Assembly: GCF_900169165.1 (NCBI RefSeq)
Contig: NZ_FXYY01000023.1
Coordinates: 1 to 52,118 of the forward strand
Length of the DNA stretch: 52,118 bases
Origin: Brevibacterium linens ATCC 9172
GTDB taxonomy: Bacteria > Actinomycetota > Actinomycetes > Actinomycetales > Brevibacteriaceae
Direction: 5' to 3'
In this document: piece after piece, positions 36,503 through 46,083 of the stretch
Layout: the number at the start of each line of letters is the position of its first letter
Numbering within the stretch: position 1 is the first letter of the stretch
The notes under the pieces: model-generated
What the model was told of the DNA's origin: nothing
Databases searched by the model: none
Seen by the model: only the letters and a program-made list of their open reading frames with translations
Made by a program: the position numbers and the translations under genes

Positions 36503-37318
36503 TCAGCTCGGCTCCTGCTCCGCTTCCTTCGCCACCTTGTTGAAGGCCTGATATTCCCTGATGACCTCGAGGGCCGGGCCGTCGGCACGCAGTTCGCCCT
36601 TCTCGATCCACAGGGCACGATTGCAGGTGTCCTTGATCGAGCGCATCGAATGCGAAACGAGGAAGACGGTGCCGGCGTTCTCGCGGATGGAGCGGATGCG
36701 GCCTTCGGAACGGTCCCGGAACTTCTTGTCGCCGACGTTGAGGGCCTCGTCGACGATGAGGATCTCGTGCTGGACCGAGGTCGCAATGGCGAACTTCAGC
36801 CGCTGGGACATGCCCGAGGAGTACGTGCGCATCGGCAGGTCGATGAAATCCTCGAGACCGGTGAACGCGACGATGTCATCGAACTTCTCGTCGATCTCGG
36901 GACGGGTGAGCCCCAGGGCCAGGGACCCGAGAATGATGTTGCGGGCACCGGAGAGGTCCGGGATCAGAGCGGCACCGACGCCGAGGAGGTTCGGCCGTGA
37001 CTTCGCAAAGATCGCTCCCTCGGAGGTCGGGGTCAGCCCGGTGATCGAGCGCATGAGCGTCGACTTACCGGAACCGTTGCTGCCGATGATGCCGATGGAC
37101 TCGTTGCGGTGGGCCACGAAGCTCACGCCCTTCAGCGCGTGGACCTCCCGGAGGCCGCGCTGACGTTTGAGCATGCCTCCGCCGCCGCCGAGCTTGAGCT
37201 TCTTGCCGGTGGCCAAGGTCTTGTAGCGGACGTGAACGTTGTCGCAGATGACGACGGGGTCGTTGGACTGAGTGGCCTCGGCGACGTTTCCGGAATCGTG
37301 CTCGGTGTTCTCACTCAT
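36503..37318 (-). CDS. Polysaccharide/teichoic-acid ABC exporter, ATP-binding subunit
   Basis: A 271-residue ATPase of the Wzt/TagH/RfbB class. Walker A is GIIGSNGSGKSTLMRSITG, the signature YSSGMSQRLKFAIAT and the Walker B ILIVDEALNVGD with the D-loop, all in one domain; the LGVGAALIPDLSGARNI segment is typical for polysaccharide exporters. A Gly-rich insertion (KLKLGGGGGMLKR) near the N-terminus is present, as in TagH relatives. No C-terminal carbohydrate-binding domain is fused. Its start overlaps the permease gene by 8 bp, so the two are translated together. Exported polymer unknown; precursors could come from the wecB/wecC/ugd locus. Confidence 0.93.
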   Translation of the reverse strand: MSENTEHDSGNVAEATQSNDPVVICDNVHVRYKTLATGKKLKLGGGGGMLKRQRGLREVHALKGVSFVAHRNESIGIIGSNGSGKSTLMRSITGLTPTSEGAIFAKSRPNLLGVGAALIPDLSGARNIILGSLALGLTRPEIDEKFDDIVAFTGLEDFIDLPMRTYSSGMSQRLKFAIATSVQHEILIVDEALNVGDKKFRDRSEGRIRSIRENAGTVFLVSHSMRSIKDTCNRALWIEKGELRADGPALEVIREYQAFNKVAKEAEQEPS

Positions 37319-38168
37319 CGCGACCGTACCTTTCCTCGGCCTGCCAGAAGAAGATGAAGCCGAAGATGAAAATGCCGAAGGCCCAGATGGCCAGGTGCCA
37401 GAAGTAGTCGTAGGGGACGACGCCGTCCTTCATGAGGATGCCGCGGGCGATCGAGAGCACGTTGTTGATCGGCTGCCAATCGGCGAAGGGCTGCAGGGCC
37501 GGGTTGATCTTCTCGACCATGACCTTGAGGTCGAAGAAGACACCTGAGGTGTAGAAGATCATGCGGGAGATGAACGGGGTGACCTGCGACAGGTCCCGGA
37601 AGTGGACCGTTGCGCGGGCGAAGATGAACGCCACACCCTGGTTGAAGACCCAGAACAGGAACACCAGCGGGATGAAGAGGAACCAGTCCCAATCAGGCCT
37701 GGCACCGAAGATGATGACGATGAGCGCCATGAAGATGAGCGTGGGAATGAAGTCGAGCAGGTTCTGGAACACCTTGGCAATCGGCAGAACTATGCGCGGG
37801 AACGGCAGAGATTGCACGAGCGACGCGTTCGAGATGATCGACTTCGCACCGCCATTCATCGAGCTGTTGAAGAACTCGAGGACGAAGACGCCGATGATGA
37901 CGAAGGGGGCGAAATCGTCGGGCCGGGCGGTGGCGCCCCGCATGATGAAGCCGAAGACCGTGCCGTAGATCAGCGCCGAGAACGACGGACGCAGCAACAC
38001 CCAGGCCATGCCGAGGCGGTTGCGCTCGTTCTCGGACTGCATCCGATACTTCGCAAGCGTGTACGTGAAGTCGCTTCGGCTGAGAAGCTGTTTGACGTAC
38101 TGGGGCAGAGACGGCCGTCCACCCACTCTCTCGAGTCCGTGCTCGGCAGCAAGCCTGGCCATATCCAT
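37311..38168 (-). CDS. Polysaccharide/teichoic-acid ABC exporter, permease subunit
   Basis: A 285-residue ABC-2-type permease of the Wzm/TagG class with six membrane helices between about residues 60 and 270. A cytoplasmic N-terminal stretch includes SRSDFTYTLAKYRMQSENER and the amphipathic NRLGMAWVLLRPSFSALIYG leading into helix 1. Loop motif VHFRDLSQVTPFISRMIFY is characteristic. It is the first gene of a two-gene operon with the ATPase. It starts with two close ATG codons (38168 and 38162). Transport direction is outward across the cytoplasmic membrane. Confidence 0.93.
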   Translation of the reverse strand: MDMARLAAEHGLERVGGRPSLPQYVKQLLSRSDFTYTLAKYRMQSENERNRLGMAWVLLRPSFSALIYGTVFGFIMRGATARPDDFAPFVIIGVFVLEFFNSSMNGGAKSIISNASLVQSLPFPRIVLPIAKVFQNLLDFIPTLIFMALIVIIFGARPDWDWFLFIPLVFLFWVFNQGVAFIFARATVHFRDLSQVTPFISRMIFYTSGVFFDLKVMVEKINPALQPFADWQPINNVLSIARGILMKDGVVPYDYFWHLAIWAFGIFIFGFIFFWQAEERYGRDE

Positions 38169-38239
38169 GAACAGAAAATTCTCTCGTCGGCGACTGGGGA
38201 TAGAACAGGAAGAGTCTACGGGATGAGACTAGCGCAGAC

Positions 38240-39544
38240 TCACAGTCGGCTGTGAGCCTTGAAGTCGAAGTCGGGGTCGGCGATCTGGGCCCTCGTCGGA
38301 ATGTGATTACCGCCGAGTACCCGTCGGGCGGCCGCCTGCATCGGCGGCCAGTTGAACGTCTCGACACCGATGAGCGACGACTCCGGGTCGGGTCCGTCGA
38401 AGTGGAAGACCTGGAACTTCGCTCCACTGGGGTCATATCGGATGATCGTGTCGTCGGCGTCGGGGCTCGTCAGGCCCGCCGTGAACACCTTCTCCGGGCC
38501 TTGGAAGCTCCAGTGCCAGGGCACCTCCGACCAGATCTTCGCCGCCGTGTCTGCCGGGTTGTCGGCGGGAGCGTCCTCGCTGGTGCCTGAGGGCTCGTCG
38601 GCGATGGTGGTGAGGTATTCGGCGAGGAACTTCCCATGGCTTTCGGCCACCGGTTCGCAGGCCCACGGATGGTCGAGAGCGTAGGGTCCGGCGGTGACGA
38701 TCGCGCAGTCTCCGGCGGCGAAGATGCCGGGATGGGATGTTGCCAAGCTCTCATTCACCTCCCATGCCTCGGCGGGGCGATCGCCGTCGATGGGAATGAG
38801 GCGGGGCCGGGCTCCGACACTGGTGATGAACAGATCGTGAATATTTGCGTCGATGTCGTCCGGGCTCGACGTGTGGGTGACGAATTCGACGCCTGCGGCC
38901 TTGTGCGCTTCGAACAGCGCCTGCCTGACCGGCGCGGACAGCTGTTTGCGCAGCGGTTCGCCTCCGCGCAGATAGACCGTGGCCCGGTGCCCGGCCGCGA
39001 CCGCCGAGGTGGCGACCTCCATTCCGAGATAGCCGGAGCCGAGGACTCCGACGTTGAGCGGCTGTGTGGCCTCTTCGACCCGAGCGAGGATCCATTCGGC
39101 GTCGCCGAAGTCGTAGACCGGCAGCGCATCCGGGTAGGCGGGAACCTCCGGGCGGTTCGCTTCCATCCCGGTGGCGAGGATGCAGTGGGTGAAGTCGATG
39201 GACTCCCCCGAGGCCAAGTGGACGGTCCCCACGGTGGCGTGATGGTCGGCCAACGGGTGGGGGTGCCGCTGGGTCTCAGCGGTGTAGCGGGAGTCCGCGG
39301 CCGCCTCGGCGAGGGTGATCTCCTCTGCCCGGTCACGGACGAAGGTGATGTGCTCGGTCGATTCGAGGTGGTAGGGCAGGTGGTGGCGGGAACCGTCGAA
39401 GAGGTGCTTCGACAGCGGCGGCCGCTCACACGTCCCGCCGGCCCGGGGGTCGATGACGGTGACGGCCTGACCGCGCGTGTTCAGCTCCCGCGCCGCAGTC
39501 GTGCCGGCCAAACCTGCACCGATGATGACGATCCGCTTGCTCAT
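38240..39544 (-). CDS. FAD-dependent pyridine nucleotide reductase (rubredoxin reductase-like)
   Basis: A 434-residue flavoprotein with two nucleotide-binding motifs: FAD at VIIGAGLAGTTAARELNTRG near the start and NAD(P)H at VLGSGYLGMEVATSAVAAGH near residue 170, followed by the second FAD contact SHPGIFAAGDCAIV. This arrangement fits ferredoxin or rubredoxin reductases of oxygenase and P450 systems. The chosen ATG 39544 begins directly before the FAD strand; an upstream frame to 39733 is not conserved in character and would cross a terminator. The physiological partner is unknown: no oxygenase is adjacent. It stands alone between two hairpins. Confidence 0.85.
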   Translation of the reverse strand: MSKRIVIIGAGLAGTTAARELNTRGQAVTVIDPRAGGTCERPPLSKHLFDGSRHHLPYHLESTEHITFVRDRAEEITLAEAAADSRYTAETQRHPHPLADHHATVGTVHLASGESIDFTHCILATGMEANRPEVPAYPDALPVYDFGDAEWILARVEEATQPLNVGVLGSGYLGMEVATSAVAAGHRATVYLRGGEPLRKQLSAPVRQALFEAHKAAGVEFVTHTSSPDDIDANIHDLFITSVGARPRLIPIDGDRPAEAWEVNESLATSHPGIFAAGDCAIVTAGPYALDHPWACEPVAESHGKFLAEYLTTIADEPSGTSEDAPADNPADTAAKIWSEVPWHWSFQGPEKVFTAGLTSPDADDTIIRYDPSGAKFQVFHFDGPDPESSLIGVETFNWPPMQAAARRVLGGNHIPTRAQIADPDFDFKAHSRL

Positions 39545-39642
39545 GTCTCCCATGCTAGTGCTCGGGTCGGGCATTCGCTGACCGAGGGATGGTTGGGCGA
39601 TCGGCGGATGGTGACGGGGCGCGCGGTCGCGGACGGTTGGGT

Positions 39643-39677
39643 GGTGCCCGGGGAGAATTGTGATCTCCCCGGGCACC
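39643..39677. terminator. Hairpin 3' of the diacetyl reductase gene (first of a pair)
   Basis: GGTGCCCGGGGAGA and its exact complement (39643-39656, 39664-39677) flank a 7-base loop. The stem differs by a single base from the hairpin at 40762-40796. Confidence 0.75.
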
Positions 39678-39754
39678 TCACCGCGTCGCTCCCATTGCCG
39701 ATGGTCGGCACGGTCACCGTGTGGCGAGCGCAACCAGTTGGCCCGCGCGAGCGG

Positions 39755-40540
39755 TCAGTTGTAGAGCATGCCGCCGTCGACCAGCAGGGTCTGACCGGTG
39801 ACGTAGTCGGCGTTGTCGGAGGCGAAGAAGGACACGACTCCGGCAACGTCTTCCGGGGTCTCGATACGCCCCAGGGCTATGCCTTCGACATTGTCCTTGA
39901 GGTTCTCGCCCTTGGCTTTGCCGTTGAGCTTGCCCATCTCCTCGTCGATGGTGTCCCACATGCCGGTGCCGACGATGCCGGGTGCCCAGGAGTTGACGGT
40001 GATGTTGCGTGGAGCCAGTTCCTGGGCGGCCACCTGGGTGATGCCGCGCACGGCGAACTTTGTCGCCGAGTAGGCGCCGAGAATCGGGAAGCCCTTGATG
40101 CCGGCGATCGAACCAGCGGAGATGATCTTGCCCTTGTCCTTGCCCAGCTCCTCGAACTTCGCCGAGGCGGCCTGGATGCCGTAGATCACGGAGTAGACGT
40201 TGATGCTGAAGATCTTCTCGAGGTTCTCTGTCGTGATCTTGTCGACCGGCTCAACCTGCACGATGCCGGCGTTGTTGGCGATGACGTCGAAGCTGCCGAG
40301 CTGTTCGGCCGTGGCGTCGACTGCGGCGAACACTTCATCGCGCTTGGAGACATCGGCCGCGACCCAGATTGCTCTGCGACCGAGATCCTCGATCTCCTTG
40401 ACCACCGCGCGAGCCTTCTCCTCTTGGAACCCGAGGTCGGCAACTGCGACGTCGAATCCATCTGCTGCCAGTTTGAGCGCAATGGCACGACCGATTCCCT
40501 GGCCGGCTCCTGTGACGAGGGCTGCTTTGTTGTCAGCCAT
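39755..40540 (-). CDS. budC: (S)-acetoin-forming diacetyl reductase / acetoin reductase
   Basis: A 261-residue short-chain dehydrogenase reducing diacetyl to acetoin and acetoin to butanediol with NADH. It has the cofactor loop TGAGQGIGRAIA, NNAG, and the catalytic Ser, Tyr and Lys in SAGSIAG and YSATKFA. The long insert GTGMWDTIDEEMGKLNGKAK and the end of the chain, GQTLLVDGGMLYN, are characteristic of acetoin reductases of the BudC/ButA group. It is monocistronic with hairpins on both sides. Stereospecificity and preferred direction cannot be read from sequence. Confidence 0.88.
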   Translation of the reverse strand: MADNKAALVTGAGQGIGRAIALKLAADGFDVAVADLGFQEEKARAVVKEIEDLGRRAIWVAADVSKRDEVFAAVDATAEQLGSFDVIANNAGIVQVEPVDKITTENLEKIFSINVYSVIYGIQAASAKFEELGKDKGKIISAGSIAGIKGFPILGAYSATKFAVRGITQVAAQELAPRNITVNSWAPGIVGTGMWDTIDEEMGKLNGKAKGENLKDNVEGIALGRIETPEDVAGVVSFFASDNADYVTGQTLLVDGGMLYN

Positions 40541-40761
40541 GGTCTGTCACTTCCTCCCTAATCGTTGACAGCTCAATAGTAACGCCGCTTCACGCGGTTG
40601 AACCCGTGTCGGCAAGTGAGATGCGAGACAGCACAGGAGCGGGTCTGCACAGCAGAGGTGCATCGCTGCAAACAGGCGGACGACGAGGCCGAGCCCGGGC
40701 GTGGCCGAGCCGTGGTTTCAGGCGAAGATGCAGGCGGATGGGACGCCCGGGCCGACGACAT

Positions 40762-40796
40762 GGCGCCCGGGGAGAAACGGGATCTCCCCGGGCGCC
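40762..40796. terminator. Second copy of the CCCGGGGAGA hairpin
   Basis: GGCGCCCGGGGAGA and its complement (40762-40775, 40783-40796) flank a 7-base loop. It lies 25 bases from the end of the following minus-strand gene and likely terminates it. Confidence 0.75.
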
Positions 40797-40820
40797 TCGT
40801 CGTCCTGGGCGGCCTCAGGC

Positions 40821-41861
40821 TCAGAGTTCCGTGGTCTTAGTGCCGCCGGCGGGACGGTCGCCGGCGATCTTCGACTTGACCATGCGGAACAGGCCCGATG
40901 CCTTTCCGCCGGGCAGACCCCAGTGCTGGGCGGAGTGCGTGATGACCTTGACGAGCCCGAGATTCGGGTCCCGGCGGTCATCGAACCACGCCTTGGCAGA
41001 ATCCGACCACAGATCATCGACCTTGGCCTCGTCGTCGACGAACTCGACGCGTCCGGCCACCGACAGCCAGTTGCCCGCCTCGGCGAGGTTGATATTGACT
41101 TCGGGGTTCGCTCTCAGCGCCTTCGCCTGGTCGCCGTCGAGGGCGAGGAAGAACCAGACGTCGGCGTCGTCGGTGACCTCCTGAGGTGCCATCGGGTGGG
41201 CGAGGATCTTGCCGTCGGCGAGCGTGGTCGAGAGCATGACGGAATCACCCCCGCGCAGGATCTTGACGACATCGGCCTGATCGAGCTCATCCGTCGCCGC
41301 CTCGCCTGCGGGCTTCTGCCCGTCGCCGGCGTCCGAGACTTGGCCGGCTTCCGTGTCGTCAGTGGCGGTGGCTGACGCGTTGCCGGCGGTGGTGCTGCCG
41401 GCGGAGGTGGCGGCAGCTGCCGTGCTCGCGGCGCCGCCTTCCGCAGTGCTGCCGACCGCATTGCCCATCCCCGGCACGCTGTCGATGTCATCAGGTTCGG
41501 ACGTGGTGCCGACCGCCGCACCCATACCCGGAGCGACGGAGGCACCGGAGGATCCGGACCTCTCGGTTCCTGAATTCTCGGTTCCGGGGCTGTCACTTCC
41601 GGGGCTCGGGGTCGCCTCGGCGGCTTTCGATTCGTCGATCGCCGTGTGCGAGCCATCGGGATTGCGATGCAGTGTCACGCCTTCTTCCTCGGCGGCATTC
41701 TGGGCACGTGCCTCAACGTTCTGCTCGGTGTAGCCGACTGCGGCGTGGGATTCCATGTCCGAGGTCCCGGCCATCGGCTCTGCCGTCTCGTCCAGTTTCG
41801 CCGCGACGTCACGGGCCTTCTTCTCGGCCGGTGACTCGTCACTCTTGTCTCTGTTGTTCAT
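40821..41861 (-). CDS. PNPOx-fold general stress protein with a disordered N-terminus
   Basis: From ATG 41861 (AAGGG eight bases ahead) the 346-residue protein has a low-complexity, acidic Ser/Ala/Gly/Thr-rich half (1-195), containing two imperfect copies of PGMGxAVGxT, and a C-terminal split-barrel domain (about 200-346): ILRGGDSVMLSTTLADGKIL, DADVWFFLALDGDQ, VNINLAEAGNWLSVAGRVEF, and WFDDRRDPNLGLVKV. The last matches the general-stress-protein-26 type of the pyridoxamine-phosphate oxidase superfamily, which often binds flavin or heme. Fusion to such a long disordered region is unusual. Function is unknown. Confidence 0.8.
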   Translation of the reverse strand: MNNRDKSDESPAEKKARDVAAKLDETAEPMAGTSDMESHAAVGYTEQNVEARAQNAAEEEGVTLHRNPDGSHTAIDESKAAEATPSPGSDSPGTENSGTERSGSSGASVAPGMGAAVGTTSEPDDIDSVPGMGNAVGSTAEGGAASTAAAATSAGSTTAGNASATATDDTEAGQVSDAGDGQKPAGEAATDELDQADVVKILRGGDSVMLSTTLADGKILAHPMAPQEVTDDADVWFFLALDGDQAKALRANPEVNINLAEAGNWLSVAGRVEFVDDEAKVDDLWSDSAKAWFDDRRDPNLGLVKVITHSAQHWGLPGGKASGLFRMVKSKIAGDRPAGGTKTTEL

Positions 41862-42207
41862 GACCATTTCCCTTCGCAGACGGTTCCTGGCACTGCAGTC
41901 GCTGACGCGGGCGCCGGTCCCCTCGCTCGGGCCGTGGCCCGTACTGCGGGCCGTGGTCGACAGGCGCATCAGTGACTGGACGATCATTCTCACACGGCTC
42001 TCCGCTCGGCAACAGCCCCCTTGGAATCGAACCCGAGACGCCCGACGTCCGGAACTGCTCGGACAGGGCACACGCGGGTGGCCACAGGCGCGAGCGTGGT
42101 CGCGAGGCGGCGCGGCTTCGGAAGCCTCGGGCAGGTGCGGCGCCGCGTGCGGGTGCGGACCTCTCGGGCAGGTGCGAGCACTGGGTCTGCGTGCCTACAC
42201 TGAAGTC
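41862..42207. other. Intergenic region between stress protein and rhodanese
   Basis: The 346-bp space between two divergent genes. Two direct copies of CTCGGGCAGGTGCG occur at 42126-42139 and 42163-42176. GGGCAGGTGCGG is found again in the 44.9-45.1 kb gap. No RNA gene, confident promoter or ORF of convincing character is seen. Confidence 0.45.
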
Positions 42208-42537
42208 ATGGATGAAGAAACGACCGTCACCGTCAACGACATCCCCGAAGGGGCCGCCATCATCGACGTCCGTGAGAACGACGAGTGGGAGGCTGGGCAC
42301 ATCGAAGGCGCGATCCACGTGCCGCTGGGTGAACTGCCGGGCCGCCTCGACGACCTTCCTCTCGACGACGACATGTACGTCGTCTGCCGCACCGGCGGAC
42401 GCTCGAACCGAGCGGTCGCCTGGCTCAACCAGAATGGCTTCGATGCCTTCAATGTCGACGGCGGCATGGGGTCATGGAACCTCGACAACGGCAAGCCGAT
42501 CGTCTCCGAGACCGGCGAAGAGCCCTGGGTGAAGTGA
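42208..42537 (+). CDS. Rhodanese-like sulfurtransferase
   Basis: A single-domain rhodanese of 109 residues. Hallmarks are IIDVRENDEWEAGHIEGAIH (about 18-37) and the catalytic loop VVCRTGGRSNRA, whose Cys would carry the persulfide, followed by AWLNQNGFDAFNVDGGMGSW. Start ATG 42208 follows GAAGTC; a longer upstream frame is not conserved in character. Small single-domain rhodaneses transfer sulfane sulfur to thiols or cyanide or to sulfur carriers; the partner is unknown. It is divergent from the PNPOx-fold stress gene and followed by the acidic small protein. Confidence 0.9.
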   Translation: MDEETTVTVNDIPEGAAIIDVRENDEWEAGHIEGAIHVPLGELPGRLDDLPLDDDMYVVCRTGGRSNRAVAWLNQNGFDAFNVDGGMGSWNLDNGKPIVSETGEEPWVK

Positions 42538-42770
42538 GCAGAAAGCCACCTACAGTCGGCCAGCCAGCAGTCAGCGGATTGATCCCACCATCCGCGAGAG
42601 TCGCTCCCATCGTCGCGAGGTCGACCGGAGGAGCCGCAAGACCGAGTCCCCTTGCCCCGTTTCCACGATGGGTCTACCGTCGAGACCACGGATCACTTCC
42701 ATACCTCTTGTGATCCCCATCCCTCCGTCGAACGCGGTGAGCGTGTTCAACTCCGAAAGGAGCCGAAGTC

Positions 42771-43067
42771 ATGAGTGACGAGAAGATGAACCTCCCGGAG
42801 AACGCAGCAGAACAGCAGACCGAAGACGAGCAGGAGATCGAGAGCTCAACCGTCGGAGTCGGCCCCGATACGGATGCCGAAGGCAGTTCCCAGACTCCTG
42901 AAGACAGGCTCGAGCGCATCGCCGCCGAGCACGATGTTCCGATCGATCGGGACCCTGAGGAAGCCCAGGCCAAAGCCGAAGGGGCCTCCTCCCCCGACAA
43001 GGACCGGGATATCAGCGGTGGAGACACGAAGGAAGAGGACGACGACTCCGTGGAGCCGCCGGACTGA
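42771..43067 (+). CDS. Small acidic, probably disordered protein
   Basis: A 98-residue, strongly acidic protein (more than a third Asp/Glu) with GAAAGGAG before ATG 42771. The only ordered-looking segment is DRLERIAAEHDVPIDRDPEE (about 45-64). No hydrophobic core, signal or domain is visible. The composition, and a motif with an E-x-x-V-x-L/I-x-R-(N/D)-P pattern, recall the disordered N-terminus of the PNPOx-fold protein 1 kb away (EEEGVTLHRNPDGS), suggesting a shared ancestry or similar function. Conserved in related actinobacteria is plausible but not checked. Confidence 0.7.
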   Translation: MSDEKMNLPENAAEQQTEDEQEIESSTVGVGPDTDAEGSSQTPEDRLERIAAEHDVPIDRDPEEAQAKAEGASSPDKDRDISGGDTKEEDDDSVEPPD

Positions 43068-43186
43068 GTCTGCGGCAGCGCGGGCTCGGTCATGGAATTC
43101 CGATCCGTCATGCCTGCAGAGTCCACGATGCAAGAACTCCGTGGACACAACTGTGACAGGTGGCCCGGATTTGGCAAGGTAGAAGA

Positions 43187-44827
<1,641 letters not shown>

Positions 44828-45437
44828 GGACCGCGCGTTGCTGCGGAAGTCCGCTCAGGCGGCGAGTCCCGCAGCGTCGCCTCTGAACGCCTGCTTCCGC
44901 GGGCTCGAAGTGTGGGCGTAGGGATCTGATTCGCTGCACCCACACTTCGAACACGCAGATGCGGGAGAGCAGATTCGTGCGCGCGGGATTCCGTGTGTGG
45001 GCAAGTGCGCGGGAGCGAGCACGGATGCGGGAGCGCGGACGCAGGTGCGCGGCTTCGTGTGGGCAGGTGCGGGTCACGATCGCGTATCGCTGCTCAAGCA
45101 GAAGTGTTGCACAAACGCGAGCCACCAGCCGGATGGCCGCGCCGGCCACCACCGATCCGGGCCTGCGAGCTGCGCCGGCCGCAGCGTCCGCACAGAGCGC
45201 TGACCACAAGGTTCATCTGCACGACTTCTTGTCTTCACCGGTCGAGCACTCACCATGTAACAACGACCGCCGCACAGCTGCAACGTTCCTGTGTTCCGGC
45301 CGTAATCGGCTCCAAGTCGGCTTTCAGTCTCTGTTGCCGCGGCCTCATATTCGATCGCAATACTGTTCTGCGTCAGATGACATGCCGCCCCGAAATGACC
45401 TCGCAGAGGCGCCAGAACAGCAGAAGGGATCGACACA
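44828..45437. other. 610-bp intergenic region with inverted and short direct repeats
   Basis: A 12-bp inverted repeat, TCGAAGTGTGGG and its complement, lies at 44905-44916 and 44939-44950 and can form a large hairpin after pgm. From 44950 to 45080 there are degenerate repeats of GCGGGAGCG and GGGCAGGTGCGGG types. Frames through it on both strands are repeat-driven and lack ribosome sites, so no gene is called. The sequence from about 45240 is less G+C-rich and holds the promoter of the secreted protein. Confidence 0.5.
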
Positions 45438-45908
45438 ATGACGTCCACCATTCGCAACCGCACAGCAGCCATCGGAATCGCCACCGTCGCCGGACTCGCC
45501 GGCCTCGGGCTCACAGCAGGACCGGCCATGGCCGCCGACGCGTCTCTGGCCGACTCATCCAGCCAGTCCACTGACTCCGATGTCGGCACGCAGTCCGTGT
45601 ACTATCCGACCGATCCGGTCACCTACGCCGACGAGCTCGTCCGAGCCTGGGGACAAGGCGATACTGACCGAGTGGAGGCCTTCGCTTCATCCCAGGTCGC
45701 CGCGAAGCTCAAGGCCCACGGCGACGACGAAGCCACCCACTGGAACCGCGTCGGCGCAGAGGGCGCTGCCGGCACTACCTACGTCGACTACGAGAACACC
45801 GTCACCGGCGAGAAGATGTGGCTTGGGATGCCCACCGAAGCCGTCGTCGATCCTGACGACGAGTGGGGCACTCCCAACGCGGTGCACAAGGTCAACTTCG
45901 AAGGCTGA
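45438..45908 (+). CDS. Secreted protein of unknown function
   Basis: A 156-residue protein with a signal peptide (MTSTIRNRTAAIGIATVAGL through ...AGPAMAA; cleavage after about residue 33). The mature part has a Ser/Asp-rich linker followed by a compact domain of about 100 residues: DPVTYADELVRAWGQGDTDR, an AFASSQVAAKL helix, HWNRVGAEGAAGTTYVDYEN and a strand VHKVNF. This arrangement resembles small NTF2/SnoaL-like or Ig-binding-type extracellular domains found in actinobacteria, but no family was firmly identified. AGAAGGGA precedes the ATG. It ends at a strong hairpin. Confidence 0.8.
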   Translation: MTSTIRNRTAAIGIATVAGLAGLGLTAGPAMAADASLADSSSQSTDSDVGTQSVYYPTDPVTYADELVRAWGQGDTDRVEAFASSQVAAKLKAHGDDEATHWNRVGAEGAAGTTYVDYENTVTGEKMWLGMPTEAVVDPDDEWGTPNAVHKVNFEG

Positions 45909-45952
45909 AGCTCCGGCCCTCGAGCCGCAGATACATGGAACCGCAGATGCAT

Positions 45953-45989
45953 CGAGCTCCGCACCAGGAATTTCCTGGTGCGGGGCTCG
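45953..45989. terminator. Terminator hairpin of the secreted protein gene
   Basis: An 18-bp stem (one T-G pair) centred on CCAGGAATTTCCTGG, running from CGAGC at 45953 to GCTCG at 45989. It lies between the convergent secreted-protein and LCP genes. Confidence 0.8.
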
Positions 45990-46083
45990 GTGCGTGACCC
46001 AGCGACGCTGGGCGTCGGCGTCTGCGGCTGCGGTGGGCCGCCTCGGCGAGGGACGCCCGGGGACGAGCTGCCTCGGCGAGGTT

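Noticed and set aside
44959..45441. 160-codon plus-strand frame before the secreted protein gene
   Set aside because: It is driven by GC-rich repeats, lacks a ribosome site and overlaps the next gene's start region.
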